DNA of 64,000 nt from Lepidonotus clava (lineage: Eukaryota > Annelida > Polychaeta > Phyllodocida > Polynoidae): NCBI GenBank assembly GCA_936440205.1, contig OW387134.1, positions 19,012,908-19,076,907 of the forward strand, in the 5' to 3' direction. This document shows positions 29,101-42,700 of the stretch, one piece after another. The notes beneath the pieces are model-generated. The model had not been told where the DNA came from, searched no databases, and worked only from the letters and a program-made list of their open reading frames with translations. Position 1 is the stretch's first letter. Each line of letters opens with the position of its first letter. A program made the position numbers and the translations under genes.

Positions 29101-32100
29101 AAATTATTACAATTATGGTAAATAGACCCGGATTTTCTTCTCAATTTCAGTATACAGATCCCTCGTGTGCGTCAAACTGTCAAGAGTTTACTGAGGACGC
29201 ATGGCTGCTTCTGTACAGCGCCCAGACACTAACTGAAGATAAGACTCTTTTCAACCCGGTCATCTATAGTGACTCACCCTTAAAGAAAACTGGAGTTAAA
29301 AAAATCAGCCAGTAAGTATATTTTATGTCTAAGAAATGTCTTACCCTATATTCGCCACAAGTGATTTTATCTTCATTTTTACTTCTAGCTTGAAAACAAT
29401 ATCAAATGTATAACTATAACACTATCTGAATGTTTTTTGAATTTGTGAGTGTCTTTGTAGAATGATTAATTTTTATATTACATTATATCTATATAGAAAA
29501 AACTAATGAACAAATACACTCAGTTAGTTCTCAGCAAATGAGATGTAATAACGAGGGTAGCTTCTTTCTGTTTCAAATAATGCCAGCATTGTCTCTGTCA
29601 GATGGGATGATGCCGTGGAATACGAGTACTCACTTCACTTCAAGTCTCACGGTCACCAGTTGGCATCCCCTGATGAGGAGGCAGTGACTCGGATGCGCAC
29701 TCCGCCACCAAACTGGTCCCTGGACTACGACGAAGACCTGGCTCTCTTCATGGGAGCCCATGTGGAAACAGAGGCAGAAAATCTGGGATGTGTCAAGAAT
29801 TACGTTGAATTTGTCGAAGTGTCAACAAGTTGTGTACGTGAATTTAAAAATCTTCCTTTACTATTACTATTAGGTTGTATTACCCCCTGGCCTATCTCTT
29901 CGCCACTATAGATATCTTTGCCTTCTACATTTCAAAACTTCACGGATTGCATTTGAAGCAAGATTGTATTGGGGTAATGGGTAATGCAAATATCGCTCAC
30001 ATTGGTTTAAGAAAACATTATGGGATTAGTATCAGCAAACAATGTTTACGAAAGTGAAATCCATTTTGTGTTTTGAAGTTGTATACGATTAAAGTAACGG
30101 ATTAACATAAAATCAGTGTTTTACGTCAGTCATTACGTTACACTCCTTAACTTTATTTCGAAGGGCTCTTCTTTAATTTCTTTCAGACCGAAGATGAGGA
30201 CTCGGACAAACTGACTGATGGAGACCCGGAGACGTACTGGGAGAGTGACGGCACGCAGGCCAATCATTGGATCCGCCTTCTGATGAAAAAGGGAACCATC
30301 ATCAAGTAAGGAGCAGCTCAATCAACGATTTGTTGTTGGAAACATTTATTGTCGGAAGTTACTCTATGATTTAGTGACTATAAGTAGATGCAACGAAAAC
30401 AGGCTACTACGCCTAGTTGTATATCTCAGGGTAACAAAATACTTTAAAAAAAAAGTAGATAAAAACATCCATCATTGAACCTCTAAACTTTGCCACACAG
30501 ACAGTTGCTGTTTCTATAACTGTCCTTTCTATGCCAACTACGTTGTAGCACATATCGTAGTATACATGTAAAAACAAAGACAAAACCTTGAATTCCAACC
30601 ATTATTATCTAAAAACTAAAAGAAAATGTCTTTAGTGTGCTCCTCGTCCAATCTATTTTACTATTATCTAAATAAGTAAACGATACTCTATAGTTGAATA
30701 AATATTTCCCAGAAAAGGAATTAATGGACTTGACAAGAGAGAACATGTATTTCAAAATGTACTCGATTCTGTTCTTGTAGGAGATTGCTGATCACTGTGG
30801 ACTCAAACGACGATAACTACATGCCGTACCGCATCGTGGTCATGGGCGGTAACTCCACTACATGTCTGGAAAAATTAAACGAAGTCACAGTTGACCAGTG
30901 AGTTCATTCAATGATTCACCAAAGTCAATCCCAGAATTTTATTTTACTCAAAAAAAGAGAGAAAATGACAACTGTAATGATTTTATTTTTGTCCTTCCAT
31001 TTTCAAAACACTGAACTCATACATGTTTACTCATATGATATATGCGCTACATATGAAAAGTGTCATTCCATTTAGTTTCCATGTGCTTTTGTTGAATATA
31101 AAGTTTGTATATAGACACTGGAATTACATATGTGAGTTAATAATCTATTACTGTTTTCCCCAATCAGGTCACTGTATGGAGTATTTGACGTGAGTGTTTT
31201 AGAAGATCAGCGGGAGCATCACGAGATCATAGAGATCCACATTAAAGAATGCAAAGGTATCCACTAGCTTTTGATTTGTGCGCAATAATTGTAAGAGTGC
31301 GTGTTTGCCATATATAAAACTCGCGAAATATATACCACAACTGCAGTGTATTTTCTGTATGCGGTGACACTCACATTTTGCAATGAAAATTCCTCACCTT
31401 ATCTATTATAGTGCATCAACAGTGATATGAAATACCTAAAATGATAGGAAATCAAATTGCTATTGTTCATTCAGTACATGTACTTGCATTATTGCAATTG
31501 TTCATTCATATTAAGAGAGTATTAAGTATTTCTATTCGCTAATTGATCTGATATGAATTGTACTTGACTTAACATAGGCCTTCTTACAGATGATGGTATA
31601 GACACACGTGTTAGGGGGATCAAAATCAAGTCAATCAAGGAACGGGATCTGGGACTTAGTCGTGATAACTTTGTGTCTGAAAACCTCGTGCGTTTCCCCA
31701 AACTGGAGTGCTTCAGTCCCGACATTCTGTACAGAAGAGCGCTTTTACTCCAACGGTTAGTTTTGCAAATGGATTAATTTTGTAGTAATCATATTATCAT
31801 TTATTCTACATTTGTTTTATCTTTCTATTTCTCAAAGTCTGGAAAAATGTCCATACATCTAAAGATTTCACGTTTGTGTTTTAAGTGTTAGAGATATCTG
31901 TTCTCTTCAGATTAGTTAAGAAATATGGTCTAATTGAGCACTAATAACAAATATTTATTTACTGAAAGTAAATGGGCCTCTTTTCCAAAGTCGTCTATAC
32001 TAAACGTTACCTTTGTAACGAAACGATGGTCACAAATATATTTGTTTCCTAATGGTATGTTTTCTGTTTAACTTCAAGGTTCATCAGGTTATTGGATAGC

Positions 32101-34788
32101 GTGCTTCCCTACATCGTCCCGTCGTGGGAGTACTCTGTGGGTTCCTACAGCTCTCTGGAGGTAAGCTTACACATTACACACTAGACATAGTATCTGCAGT
32201 AACTTCAGATGTTTTTTGTACATTAAATTGGAGTACAGTTTGAATCAAATATACATTAGGATATATCTTGTTTTTCTGTTTTTTAATAGATTTAATTAGA
32301 AGGGGAATCCATAGTTGTTATAGGATCAAAATAATCCTTGCATTCTAATACAATACGATATTTTTCTCCTAAATTTTCTTATATTGGTAGATGCATAATG
32401 TTATGAGGAAATGATAAATAGATGTCATTTTGTTGCAGGTCGTTCGTCAATTTCTCCCTCTTTCAAGGAAGAGGATGTCATTGATCGAAATCCTCCTGAG
32501 AGAGTCGGAAACCTGGTCAGTATCATTTCTTGTTTAGTTAAAAGATATTTTCTTCCATCTAGACAAGTAATAACTTTGTGGTTTGCTATAAATATGAGGA
32601 TCAAAACAAAATTCACATCTTTACATCTGTTCTTGCTAAAATCGGAATTTATTATAAAAAAAATTCAGTTCGATTCAGGAACGTCTGTTTAAAAAAATAT
32701 TGATTATTATGCAGCAAACACGTGTCATGTCTTATACAGTCAACACAAGGTAATAAGTATGTACTCTGCTTTTCAGTCGCCCAAACCGTATGCCCAAACT
32801 GTACATCAACCGGCGCGCGGCCTCTGAACACAAGTCAGACCCATCCCAGGACCCTGACTGTAAGAACACCGTGTTTAACCAGATCTATGAGGGACTTAAA
32901 CCACGCGATAGGACTGAGAAGGCACTCGACTACAGGTAAGCCTTAGGCATAAGAGGCATTAAAGTGTGTTTTATTGAAAAAAAAATTTGAAATCGTCGGG
33001 GACGGGATCTGCAAACTTCGGTTGCCAAAAGAAACTTGTATTTAGTTCAAGTTTTCCTAAATTTGTTTTGTTTATTTGTCCAACATTACCGGTCTTCACA
33101 AACAATGTACTTATTGGCCAACTTGGTATGCTCTTACCACTTTCTTCTTTCACATAAAAAAATGCAGAAGTTGCATGACTGTATAAAACTTCTCCATCAG
33201 CATTGGGAAGTTCTTGCTTATCTATGTTATGCTTTACTGCAGGTGGCCCCCACGTTACGACCAGTGGTGGGAGTGTAAGTTCCTGGCCGAGGGCATCATT
33301 GACCAGGGCGGTGGTTTCCGCGACAGTCTGTCTGACCTGAGCGATGAGTTGTGCCCGAGTGCAGCCGACGTGCCCGTACCACTCCCCTTCTTCATCAGGT
33401 CACCCAACCAGGTAAAAACATCCATACTATCAGTAAAAGGATCATCAAATTTGCTGTAATCAATCACTCAATGGCTGAACAATTTATTTTGTCATAATAG
33501 AAAAAATTATCAAATGTATGAGAACCATTTTCAGTATGTAATCAATCTTGATTATTAGGCTTGTCTTTTACTTAAGAGTTTCCTTCTGGTGATAGTAAAA
33601 TTAATTTTTTGAAAGTGTAATGGTGAATGGTTAGTTGCCAAGCATGTCAGTCATTGTTGTGATGGACCAATCTGAATAGATGATGTTTCTTGAATTTTCC
33701 AGAGCCAAATGGATTCGAACGTTAACCGAGATGTGTACATTCCGAACCCCTCGTGTACCGAGGTTCATAAGTTCGAGTGGATCGGGCAGGTGATGGGTGC
33801 GTGTCTGAGAGGCAAAGAAAACCTGGTAAGACTTCAGATACTTAATAGATATTTCTTTATCTTGTTTCTGAGTTTTTCACTCTGGAAACTCCATGGATTT
33901 CTCACTGGAAAAAATTCAAGATTTCAGATACTTCTTGATGCATAGGTCGCTCTCTATGTTGAATTTAACCCTACACTACTTAAAATGAAGAGCTGTTCAA
34001 GCGGTCCCTTTAAAACTAGAACCTAAAATTTTATCAGTTTTCCATTGGTTAACACACAGAGGCAAACTGAATTATTTCCTGGTATAACGCGGCCGTGTCC
34101 AATCCTTCTCCAGGTGATTTCCCTGCCATCCTTCGTCTGGAAGAAGCTGGCCGGGGAGCGGGTGACTTGGTCGCGGGACTTTGTCACCGTAGACGAAGCA
34201 GAGGTAAGACTGAACCTGGTCTTTACTGTTACATGGATAGACTCCAGTCATAGGCCTAAAGTCTAAACGGCCATGTATCTCTATCCTTAGGACATATTAA
34301 ACGAATGTTAGTAAGGATTGATACCTGTGATCAGTAGTATATATCTGATAGTAAAAAAAAAATTATTACCCCAACCCCCTTCCTCGACTCCCTACCAGGT
34401 ACCATCCAGGAGGGACGCTATACCAGGGAAATTGGAATAGGCGCTGTTCTGTATTTCTTGTTTTGTAAGCGGATATGGTATCTTGTAAAAAAAAAGTTTG
34501 GCTATTTCATTAAGGTTAAAAACGATACTAAACCGTAGCATTACACAATTTGATGGAGTCATAAAAACTTAATTTCAGGTCAAGCTCATTGAGAGTATGG
34601 ACTGTATGGAGGAGGACGACTTTGAAGCATATTTTGGGGGTGGTAACAAAACGTGGGCCGTGACTCTGAGTGATGGTACAGTGAAGCCCCTCAAGCTGGA
34701 CGGGGCCGAGCTACCCGTCACGTTCGACGAGCGCCACGACTACATGCAGACCGTCATAACCACCCGCATGGCCGAGACCAATGAACAG
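26124..34788 (+). CDS. HECTD3: HECTD3-type E3 ubiquitin ligase, 3' end not found
   Basis: HECT-class E3 that transfers ubiquitin to substrates; it has a DOC/APC10-like domain and a C-terminal HECT domain. Exons: 26124-26408, 29151-29311, 29602-29833, 30187-30305, 30781-30897, 31168-31256, 31590-31755, 32079-32160, 32439-32515, 32777-32935, 33243-33411, 33703-33825, 34114-34203, 34579-34788. All have AG/GT borders and join in phase to 693 codons. Diagnostic blocks: [23 protein letters not shown] (DOC), a block from [13 protein letters not shown] into RDLGLS, then [11 protein letters not shown], and [20 protein letters not shown], which opens the HECT domain at about residue 496. ATG at 26124 was chosen because [16 protein letters not shown] fits the family N-terminus. 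Human HECTD3 has 861 residues; about 145 at the C-terminus, including the ubiquitin-accepting Cys, are not seen after the donor at 34789. Confidence 0.95.
26790..28541 (+). mobile_element. Degraded coding-like relic with LTR-like upstream sequence
   Basis: HECTD3 intron 1 holds a stretch that reads like old coding DNA, roughly 27900-28541 (short blocks such as [59 protein letters not shown]). A segment at about 26790-27160 with AGATAAAACTC and a downstream CTTTATTTATT could be an LTR. The relic is broken in at least one place. Family not recognised; a retroelement gag or a decayed host exon pair are both possible. Confidence 0.3.
28797..28966 (+). mobile_element. LINE endonuclease fragment
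   Basis: Translation in one frame gives [20 protein letters not shown] and [13 protein letters not shown], the N-terminal signature of the apurinic endonuclease-like domain of CR1/L2/Rex-type LINEs. After a stop codon the same frame continues as [11 protein letters not shown], also family-like. Only some 55 codons remain, so it is a dead, 5'-truncated fragment in HECTD3 intron 1. Confidence 0.6.
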
Positions 34789-36743
34789 GTAGGGCCACTT
34801 ACTTTACCTTTGTCCTAACAGGATTTTCCATTTGTCTTCTGTCAGGGTTGCTACTGTTTCAAGTAAAATTCAGTGATTTTGGGTGATTATTATTTCCGCT
34901 GCACCAGACTTAAGTTATTGTGAAATCGGTGAATATTGATCGCACAATGTGTTGAATGTTAAATCTTGTAACTACCCAAACGGACCAGCCATATTTTCCC
35001 TTAACGAATGCGCGGTGTCAGGACGTGTCTGGTTTTAAAATTGTTGTTGGCGAATACACAAGGTGTCAGCACCGTCGATGACTTCCTAAAATGGCTAAAG
35101 TGAGCTTGTCGGGTGATGGCTTTAAGGGGGAGCAAAACACAGTGTTAAAACGAACTACCAACGCAACTTTTTTCTATCATCTTTTATTTGTTATCTTTCT
35201 GTAGAATATGCAAATGATACAGCTGATGTAAATCGAGAGAGTTAATGGCCGACAGATAGCATTTCTTCGTTTACAACTGGATAAATAGATAAGTGAATGG
35301 AAATCTCTTAAAGCCAATTAAACTCTAGTGATAAGTGTAGCTTGATCAGTATCACAGAGTAAATATAAAGTTCTAAGAGATATTGCATCGACGTAACAAC
35401 TTTCGTGACTAGACCTAATGAATTTAACGTGCTGCGATGAAGTCTCTCTTTTAAATACATTACCTTTACATAGGTTTTAAGCATGACAAAATACCTTCGA
35501 AATTGCAGTATTTTTTCTTTACCTTTATATCCAACTCATTGTTTTCTTCCAGGCATATTTTTCTAAGATCGTAAAAGCTATCTACGTAACCTGTTTAGAG
35601 ATCAGATATAGATGAGCCTAACTATCAATATCCCTTATGTTGATACATGATTATTAACTTATGAAAAGGATCAATCATAACTTGTGAAGGACTCCTGCCC
35701 TTTGTGGTCGTAATTTCTGCGCTAAAGTTAGGAATACTGTAAGAGTGCATAGATTATCACACGTGCTCTATCAGTAGAAGTATGGACTTGTTTTTATAGA
35801 TAACATACTTTTACTTGATCAAAGGTGGGATTACAATGCATTTAAAAAAAATTGACTTTAATGTAAACGCTCCCTCACAATTAATACTAGAACCGTAGTG
35901 CAAATAACAACTAGAGGAAGATGATCTTATAGGAATATTTCTTGTAAATATAGCCTAAACTGAACACGTAGTATAAGTGCTTTGTTCTAAAGACGCAATT
36001 CATAATCTGTTTTCGGACACAGAGATACTTATTTTAAAGCTCAAAACTAACAGCGTTAATCCATACAATATTGGTTAGGGTATCTTAAAGCAATAGTTGA
36101 CTGCTTATTCCGTAGATACTTTTTACTACGTGTTCTGTAATTATAGCATTTTCTACAGGCACTGTGTGCTTGAAAGAGATTGAATAGATCTCCTTAGACA
36201 AGGCAACGCTACAGTGATTTATAAAAGTTTATGGTGCTATCTTGATGAAATTTTCACCTCACACTCACAGAACCTTATGAGAAAGACTCCCTTCTCTACA
36301 TAACGAGATCATTTACTTATAATGGATCCCTGACAAAATACGCACATGATACAGGGAATGTTTGTATCATACATGTCACATACCATCCGTTTAATGCTGA
36401 CGGTGCTCTCAGAATCTCGGGCTCTCTAATATTATCACAGAACTAGGATATCACTCACTGTCGTCTACGCCCTAAACTTTAAGAGATTTGCCCAGTTTAG
36501 CCCCTCACCCCCATCTCACTCCCAATGTCCCATACACACCCGCCATGAGAAAGTCATAAATGATTAAACGACAGGTACGTTTCGGCTAAACCTAGCTGTT
36601 CAAAGGTTGTGTTATTGTCAATCTAGGCCTTTACGTGGTCGTTCGTACCAGGAACGATGCATTTATGAGTTTGACCACGTTTTCGTTGGGGCTATGACCT
36701 AAAGCACACTCAGGTATAAGTAGACCTTGACAAGGGCATCGCA
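34789..36743. other. HECTD3 to GT31 gap, no coding signal
   Basis: About 2 kb of AT-rich DNA between the last recognised HECTD3 exon (plus) and the stop codon of the GT31 gene (minus). I searched by eye for the HECTD3 C-terminal blocks and found none. It presumably includes the GT31 3' UTR and HECTD3 intron or 3' flank. No repeat or RNA gene seen. Confidence 0.6.
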
Positions 36744-39700
36744 TCACCTGGGGTAGTGGTAGTGGGCTGACGAGTGGAATGACCCCACTTTGGGCCTTTT
36801 TCGACAGAATATGATATAGCCTATGATGGCCATGACGGCCAGGTCTATGAGCAGCGCGGCCAGTGCCACCTGGTAGATGTGGGTGTCGCCGTCCTCCCGG
36901 CCGCCCCCCGCCCCCATGTAGCGCTTCACGTCCAGCGGGGGCTTGTCGCGGTGGTTGGCCAGGATCAGACTCCACAGTCGTCTCACCATGTCGGCCTCCC
37001 GCCGCGGGAAGGCGCGCCCCACCACCCCGACCATCACCGGCGTGGCCAGGTAGTCGGAGCTGTTAAACCGCCGCAGGATCTGCTGCTCCAGGTCATTAGC
37101 GTTGGGGTCTATTCCCACGTAGGACCTAAACGTCTGGCTGAAAGACAACCCCAGTTTCTCGGATAACACTCCCAGCCAGGGCGCCTCGGGCACGAACATG
37201 GGCGTGTCGAGCGACATGAGGTAGAGCTTGTGAATGACGCTGGAGGAGGCGATGTAGAGGCTGGAGGAGCAGTGGGCGGGGAAGGCCTGCCCCGAGTAGA
37301 TGTCATAGCCCAGCGGGGACAGGCCGTGAGCTGCTCGCGGGTACTCGGCCAGCATGCAGCACGGGTACTGGTAGCACAGCACGAACTGACTGACGCTCCG
37401 GTACTGCTGAAGGCTCTGCAGGTAGGGCACCAGTTTGAAGATGTCGACGACCACGTCGTCGTCGGAGACCATGACGAAGTCGGCGTGCGGGCAGTATGCG
37501 CGCGCCCACTTGTACGCCATCACCGTCTTCAGAGTCCGGTTATTGTCCGTGTCCACAAAGTCCTCCTGGATGAGGTCACGGTAGATTCGGTTCTCCAGGT
37601 TAATCTCCTTCTGCTCGGCCCGATCTCTGTTTAAAGAGGCATAAACAATTAAAAAAAAGTTTGAAACACAGGATTGCAGTTTAATATCTGTTCTGTTAAT
37701 AGCGGCTTGAAAAAAAACAAACTATGGTATTAGAGCAGGATAATTATGTTGGTTACTAGAATAAAAAAGTAAACCTCGAAAAAAGATACAGATATTAGGA
37801 GTCCAGACTCTGCTACTGCAGGTAGGATAATCCACTTAATCGGGAGGTGGTTAGAGGCGTTTAGACAACAAGAAAACAATTAGCGAACGTATGAGTTATC
37901 CAACAGACGACTGTTTAAGTTTCCGTCCACTTCACCCCAAACCCTATCCCCGTATCTTAACACTGACCTGGCGGCCCCCAGTAGAAACACGAGGGGCATG
38001 GTCACCCCGGGCAGGTTAAAGCTGGCGGCCCACGTGTCGCGCACGGCCATACGCCGGTCGACGTGCGCGCCCACCGTACGGACCACCATCAGCAGCAGCA
38101 CCTCCTGCCGCTCCATGCACAGGTTGGGGTTGTTCAGCACGTACCTAGGTTAGGACGTAAAGGTAGAGAGGGTGTCAGGTGTAAAACTGTTGTCAATGAA
38201 CGCGCTTACTAATCTTGACACTCCAAGGCCTGATATATTAGCTTATGAATCTGAATTACTGGTTATACTAATAAGTGGACCCTCCCTTAGACGCCTAATA
38301 CTCGAAACAAAAGGCTTAGCTCCATAGAAAACCCCAAGTCTTTGGTTCAGACAAATAAGCCAGCGGGGCACCACACTAATGGAAATGGTGTAGAGAAACA
38401 GTTTTGTAAAATAAATTGCATTCTTACTTATACGGATGAGGGTTGACGTTGTGAGGGGCGTCGTAGTATCTGGGGGGTACGACGGAGTCTGGACGTCGTG
38501 GCAGAGGGGCGACGTGGATCTCAGTGTCAGGGGGCTGGTCGTCGGCGTCGTTCGCCCGACTCCCACCAGGAGGCGCCCTGACCACGACCCCTGCCGGCCT
38601 CGGTGGAAGCCCTACTCGTGCCCTCTGGTGGCAGCTCCCTGAAGCACACAAATAGACGTAATTCATGACGTGTGGGATAGATGGGAGGGAGAACGGTTTG
38701 GGTCACACTCGAGGGAAAATATCAAACTAGAAACACGCGAGGCAGCTGATTTTATGAAGCCGCTCACAAAAATCAACAAGCTTCAAACTTGTTTATTTTT
38801 CTGTGTGCCTGTCCTCGGTGATCCTCTTTAGAAAGAACATGCTCATTTTCAAAATCCTATACACATGTAGATCCAACTTTATCCCTAACGCGCTATATGC
38901 GTATAACATAATATGGCATACATGGATACAACAAGTTTATTAGATCCAGCATTTTATAATGTAAAAGAAGATTTTGTATTCTAAAATTGTCGTAATCGAT
39001 CAAACATAAGCTTTTATGATGTCTGGTATAACACACAATACAAAAAAAAGAGAAGATTTCGTGAATGTTTCTTATCTATATCTTTGACCCCACTTACATG
39101 ACTGTGTGTGACCCTACTGCACATTGTTTTTACGGCGCATTCGACTAAAAGGGTGGGTAGAAAATGACCTAGTGTATTTCAGCTATACCTTTGTTCTATC
39201 GATCGCCCCTTTTAAAACAGCTATACCCTGTACGTATTGATCTAGCCTTTTATAGCGTTCTGCTAATGGCAGCCTCCATGTCCGACCCCTGTGTGAATGG
39301 TTTGGGGCCGAAATAACGGTTAGTCTCTGGTGGGGGCTGCCGGCCCGCAGTGGTGGACGGCCTTCAGCGTCAGGAAGCCTGCGTGGCCGGGCGATAAGAA
39401 TGGTGATCTGCGCGGTCGGCTTTTTGTTGGCCGACCACTCTGCGCCCCGCCACCGCTTTTAGCGGCGGGCGGACGTGGGCTGAAAGGGCGCTCACTCAAC
39501 CCCTGCCCACCCGACCCACCGGACCTCCCCAACCCACCACCACCCGGTCACCCCTCTCCCACACATCCATCCATGTACACGCCCACTCCATCTACCTAGT
39601 CAGGGTAACCCATACACCAACATACCTCGCCGTCCACAGATCGATGCGGATCACAATGATAATAAAGTTAGAAGAGAAAAGATCATGGACAGGAAAGAAA

Positions 39701-42700
39701 ATAACAAAGAAAAAATGTCCAAGAAAAATCCAAGAGAAAATAAAACAAAAGGAGCAGTGGCCTCTTGCTCTCGTGGCAGCCCCATTTGTCTTTTGGCGGG
39801 CCGGTTTATGTGTGTTTATGAGGCTGGGGTTGAATAATCGCGGCATTAGGAGGCCGAGCTGGGTGCTGAGTCTATTGGAGCTGCTCAGAGAGCTGCTCCC
39901 CGATGTGATTATAGCGCATAAACAGGTTTTGTGTTTAAACACGACCAGCGAGCAATGAGCTGTGAACGGCAGAGGTTGAATACATTGTATGACCCACGGA
40001 TAGGCTGTGGTTAAATTTCAACCTTACGATATATGGCTTCGTAAGGTCTAGTAGTAGTATATGAAAATGAGGGTGACAATGAAAGTATTGCAATTTTATT
40101 GTCAATATTGTCAATTTAAAATCACATTCTCTTTTATCACGAACAATTACGTATACTAAAAACATTAAAAAGTCCACAAGTGGACTGTTTACATAACCAT
40201 TTTATAAGTTTGTGTAAAGAGATTTTCCTTTTCGTTGCGTTTACTATATTTCGTTGTTTTTTTTAAATCGGGCGGGCATGAGATTATTGACGTATTAAAC
40301 AGCATGTCTTTAAAACAGGTCGAGAGGGTTATGTCTCAAGGCAACAGTGTCTGGACAGTTGGGATTTACTCACTCAAACCCCTGGCTAGCATTCTTATGC
40401 CCCACCTCATCTCCGACGCGACGGACGCCTACCGGCGACGGTCTGGGCAGGTGAGCGGGGTAACGTGTGCGCCTGCGCGGGAAATGGGAATGTGATGTCA
40501 GTGGTTGACCTCAAAGACGGAGGAGGGCGGCAGGGGGCGCCCCCGTCGGCGGGGGCCTGTCCCGCGGCCTGGGAGGCCACATCAAACAGGCCACTTGATG
40601 ATTTAGTCGACTGGAGAGCAGCGAAAAACGGCCCGCCCGCTGACAGAGATTGGTACACTTATTCCAGCGTTATGTTCATCCACAAAACTATCGATCGACC
40701 TGACAAGACAACGATTCTTTCTGCTGGGGAAGGGAGGGGAGAGTGGCCGTGAGGCTGGGGTCGGCAGGACGTACTGGGTCTTCTACACGGTAGATAAGCA
40801 GCATGCCAACCACACAGGGAAAACAGGGAAAATGGTCCAAAAAATCCCTATCAGTGAAAATACAGGGAATTTGCAAATTTTGCCAAAACACAGGGAATTT
40901 CATTTGGCCATGTTCTGAAATTCCTGATTCTCGAGACATTAGGTATCTGACTTCTTGTTGTTGGGTTGTCCAATTTTTTTTCTGCATGCAAAGGCTCATA
41001 CTACCACTAGCTGCTGATTCCTACAAAATCATGGTTTCACGGTAGGCCGACTGGTGCGGAAAGGAGCTCTTTAGTACAGTTTGGCAAAGGCTTTCAAATT
41101 TGAACAACTTGATGGATATGACACAGGGAAAAATTACTGCAGGACAGGGAAACCTCAGGGAAAACACAGGGAATTTGAAAATGGAATTTCGGTTGGTACC
41201 CTGATAAGGTTGGCGGGGTGGGGGGGGGGGGGGGGGGACTGAAGCTAGTATGACGTACTGGGCCGTCTTCACGGTAGACAAGGCCTGTGTGAGGGGAGGC
41301 GGTGTGTTCCTCCCCAGATAACCCACCAGCTGCACCAAAGCAGCACCCAATAAACCCGGCCCCACTCATTAGGCCAGCCCGAGCCCTTATTGAATCAGGG
41401 CCCACAGACATACCGGGCTCAGCCCTCTGCACGTCTTTGATGGATGCCCCACTAGGCTACCAGATCACAAGGACAGTTCTCCTGTGATCAAGGTTTTATT
41501 AATCTAACCATCTCCTCATCTCACTCCTACGCTCATCCAGTATACTTTCTTTTTTTATTTTGTAAGAGTCTTCTTGATTAGGGGATAGAGAGACGGTACC
41601 TTATCAAAGAAGACATGAAGGCTATATACCATCGTTCTCCGTCTGGCTGACACACTACTACAGTACTAGGAACAGGTTGAGTTTTGGTCCCTTTTTTCCT
41701 GGACTCATTCGGGATGTATCATCTTTGTGGACAGTATAGGTATACTTACGGTATACTCTTACGCCTGACAAGACATCATATTTGACATAGTGAAAATGAT
41801 TGAAAACAGACCCGATGAGACCTGGGGAGTCCACCCCTAGTTGGTTTGCACCGAAACTCCCGCGGCAGAGAAAGGGGACACGAGATTGGGAGCATGGGAA
41901 TTGTCGAATAAAACTACAGCATTATATTGGAGCCCTATCGATTTCCCCGAAATCCCAGATCGACGCTTGACTTCTAGCCCTGCTGGCCTCTCTGGTTAAT
42001 CTCGAGAGACTTCCTTTTCTACCACTGCCCCGTGTCTCCACTTCTCCTTTAGTATTGCCTTTTAACAATTCTCTATGGGTGGCGCTTTGAACGGGCACAC
42101 AGCTTTTCAGTAGTCATGGAAGCAGTCAGCCCCGTTCCCCCGAGAGGTTCCTTCAGCCTCACCACTGGCCATCTGGATAACAGTCCCAGTTGTTTAGGTT
42201 GGTTCCCAACATAGGAGATAGCGCGTGTTGGCGAAGGCAGGTTGCCCGCCAGATACCAGCCTCCTACCCAGAAGGCTACCCCAGCGACCTCTACCATTGA
42301 TGGTCAACTCCCCGCAGTCTCCCAGCAGATCCTTCAGTGATTAAACTCTGTCTGGGGAGTGTAGTGTCTGTAAGACCCGTATGTCCGAGAGGATCTGCGA
42401 CTCTGGTTTGGTACGGATGACGGGTTCGTTTTTATCAAAGTCATAGACATCGCACCGGCTCTTGGGTATTTAGTGGAGATAATATACTTTTGTTAGAGAC
42501 TTGATCTGTAGGGACTCTTATCATAAAGGGTTTACTGCAAGGTAGACTTTTTGCTATCTTTACAGAGAGGTTTGCAATAGATTCACTGCCTGAATATTCC
42601 TCTAGCTAGCTTGTGATGGGGGTCCTTATGTCACTAATTAATTTGAACTAAATTCAACAAAAATAGCTTCAACACTAAATTATAAGAAATTCTTTATTAA

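Noticed and set aside
36863-37634. Plus-strand ORFs over the GT31 exon
   Set aside because: Antisense shadows of the real minus-strand exon.
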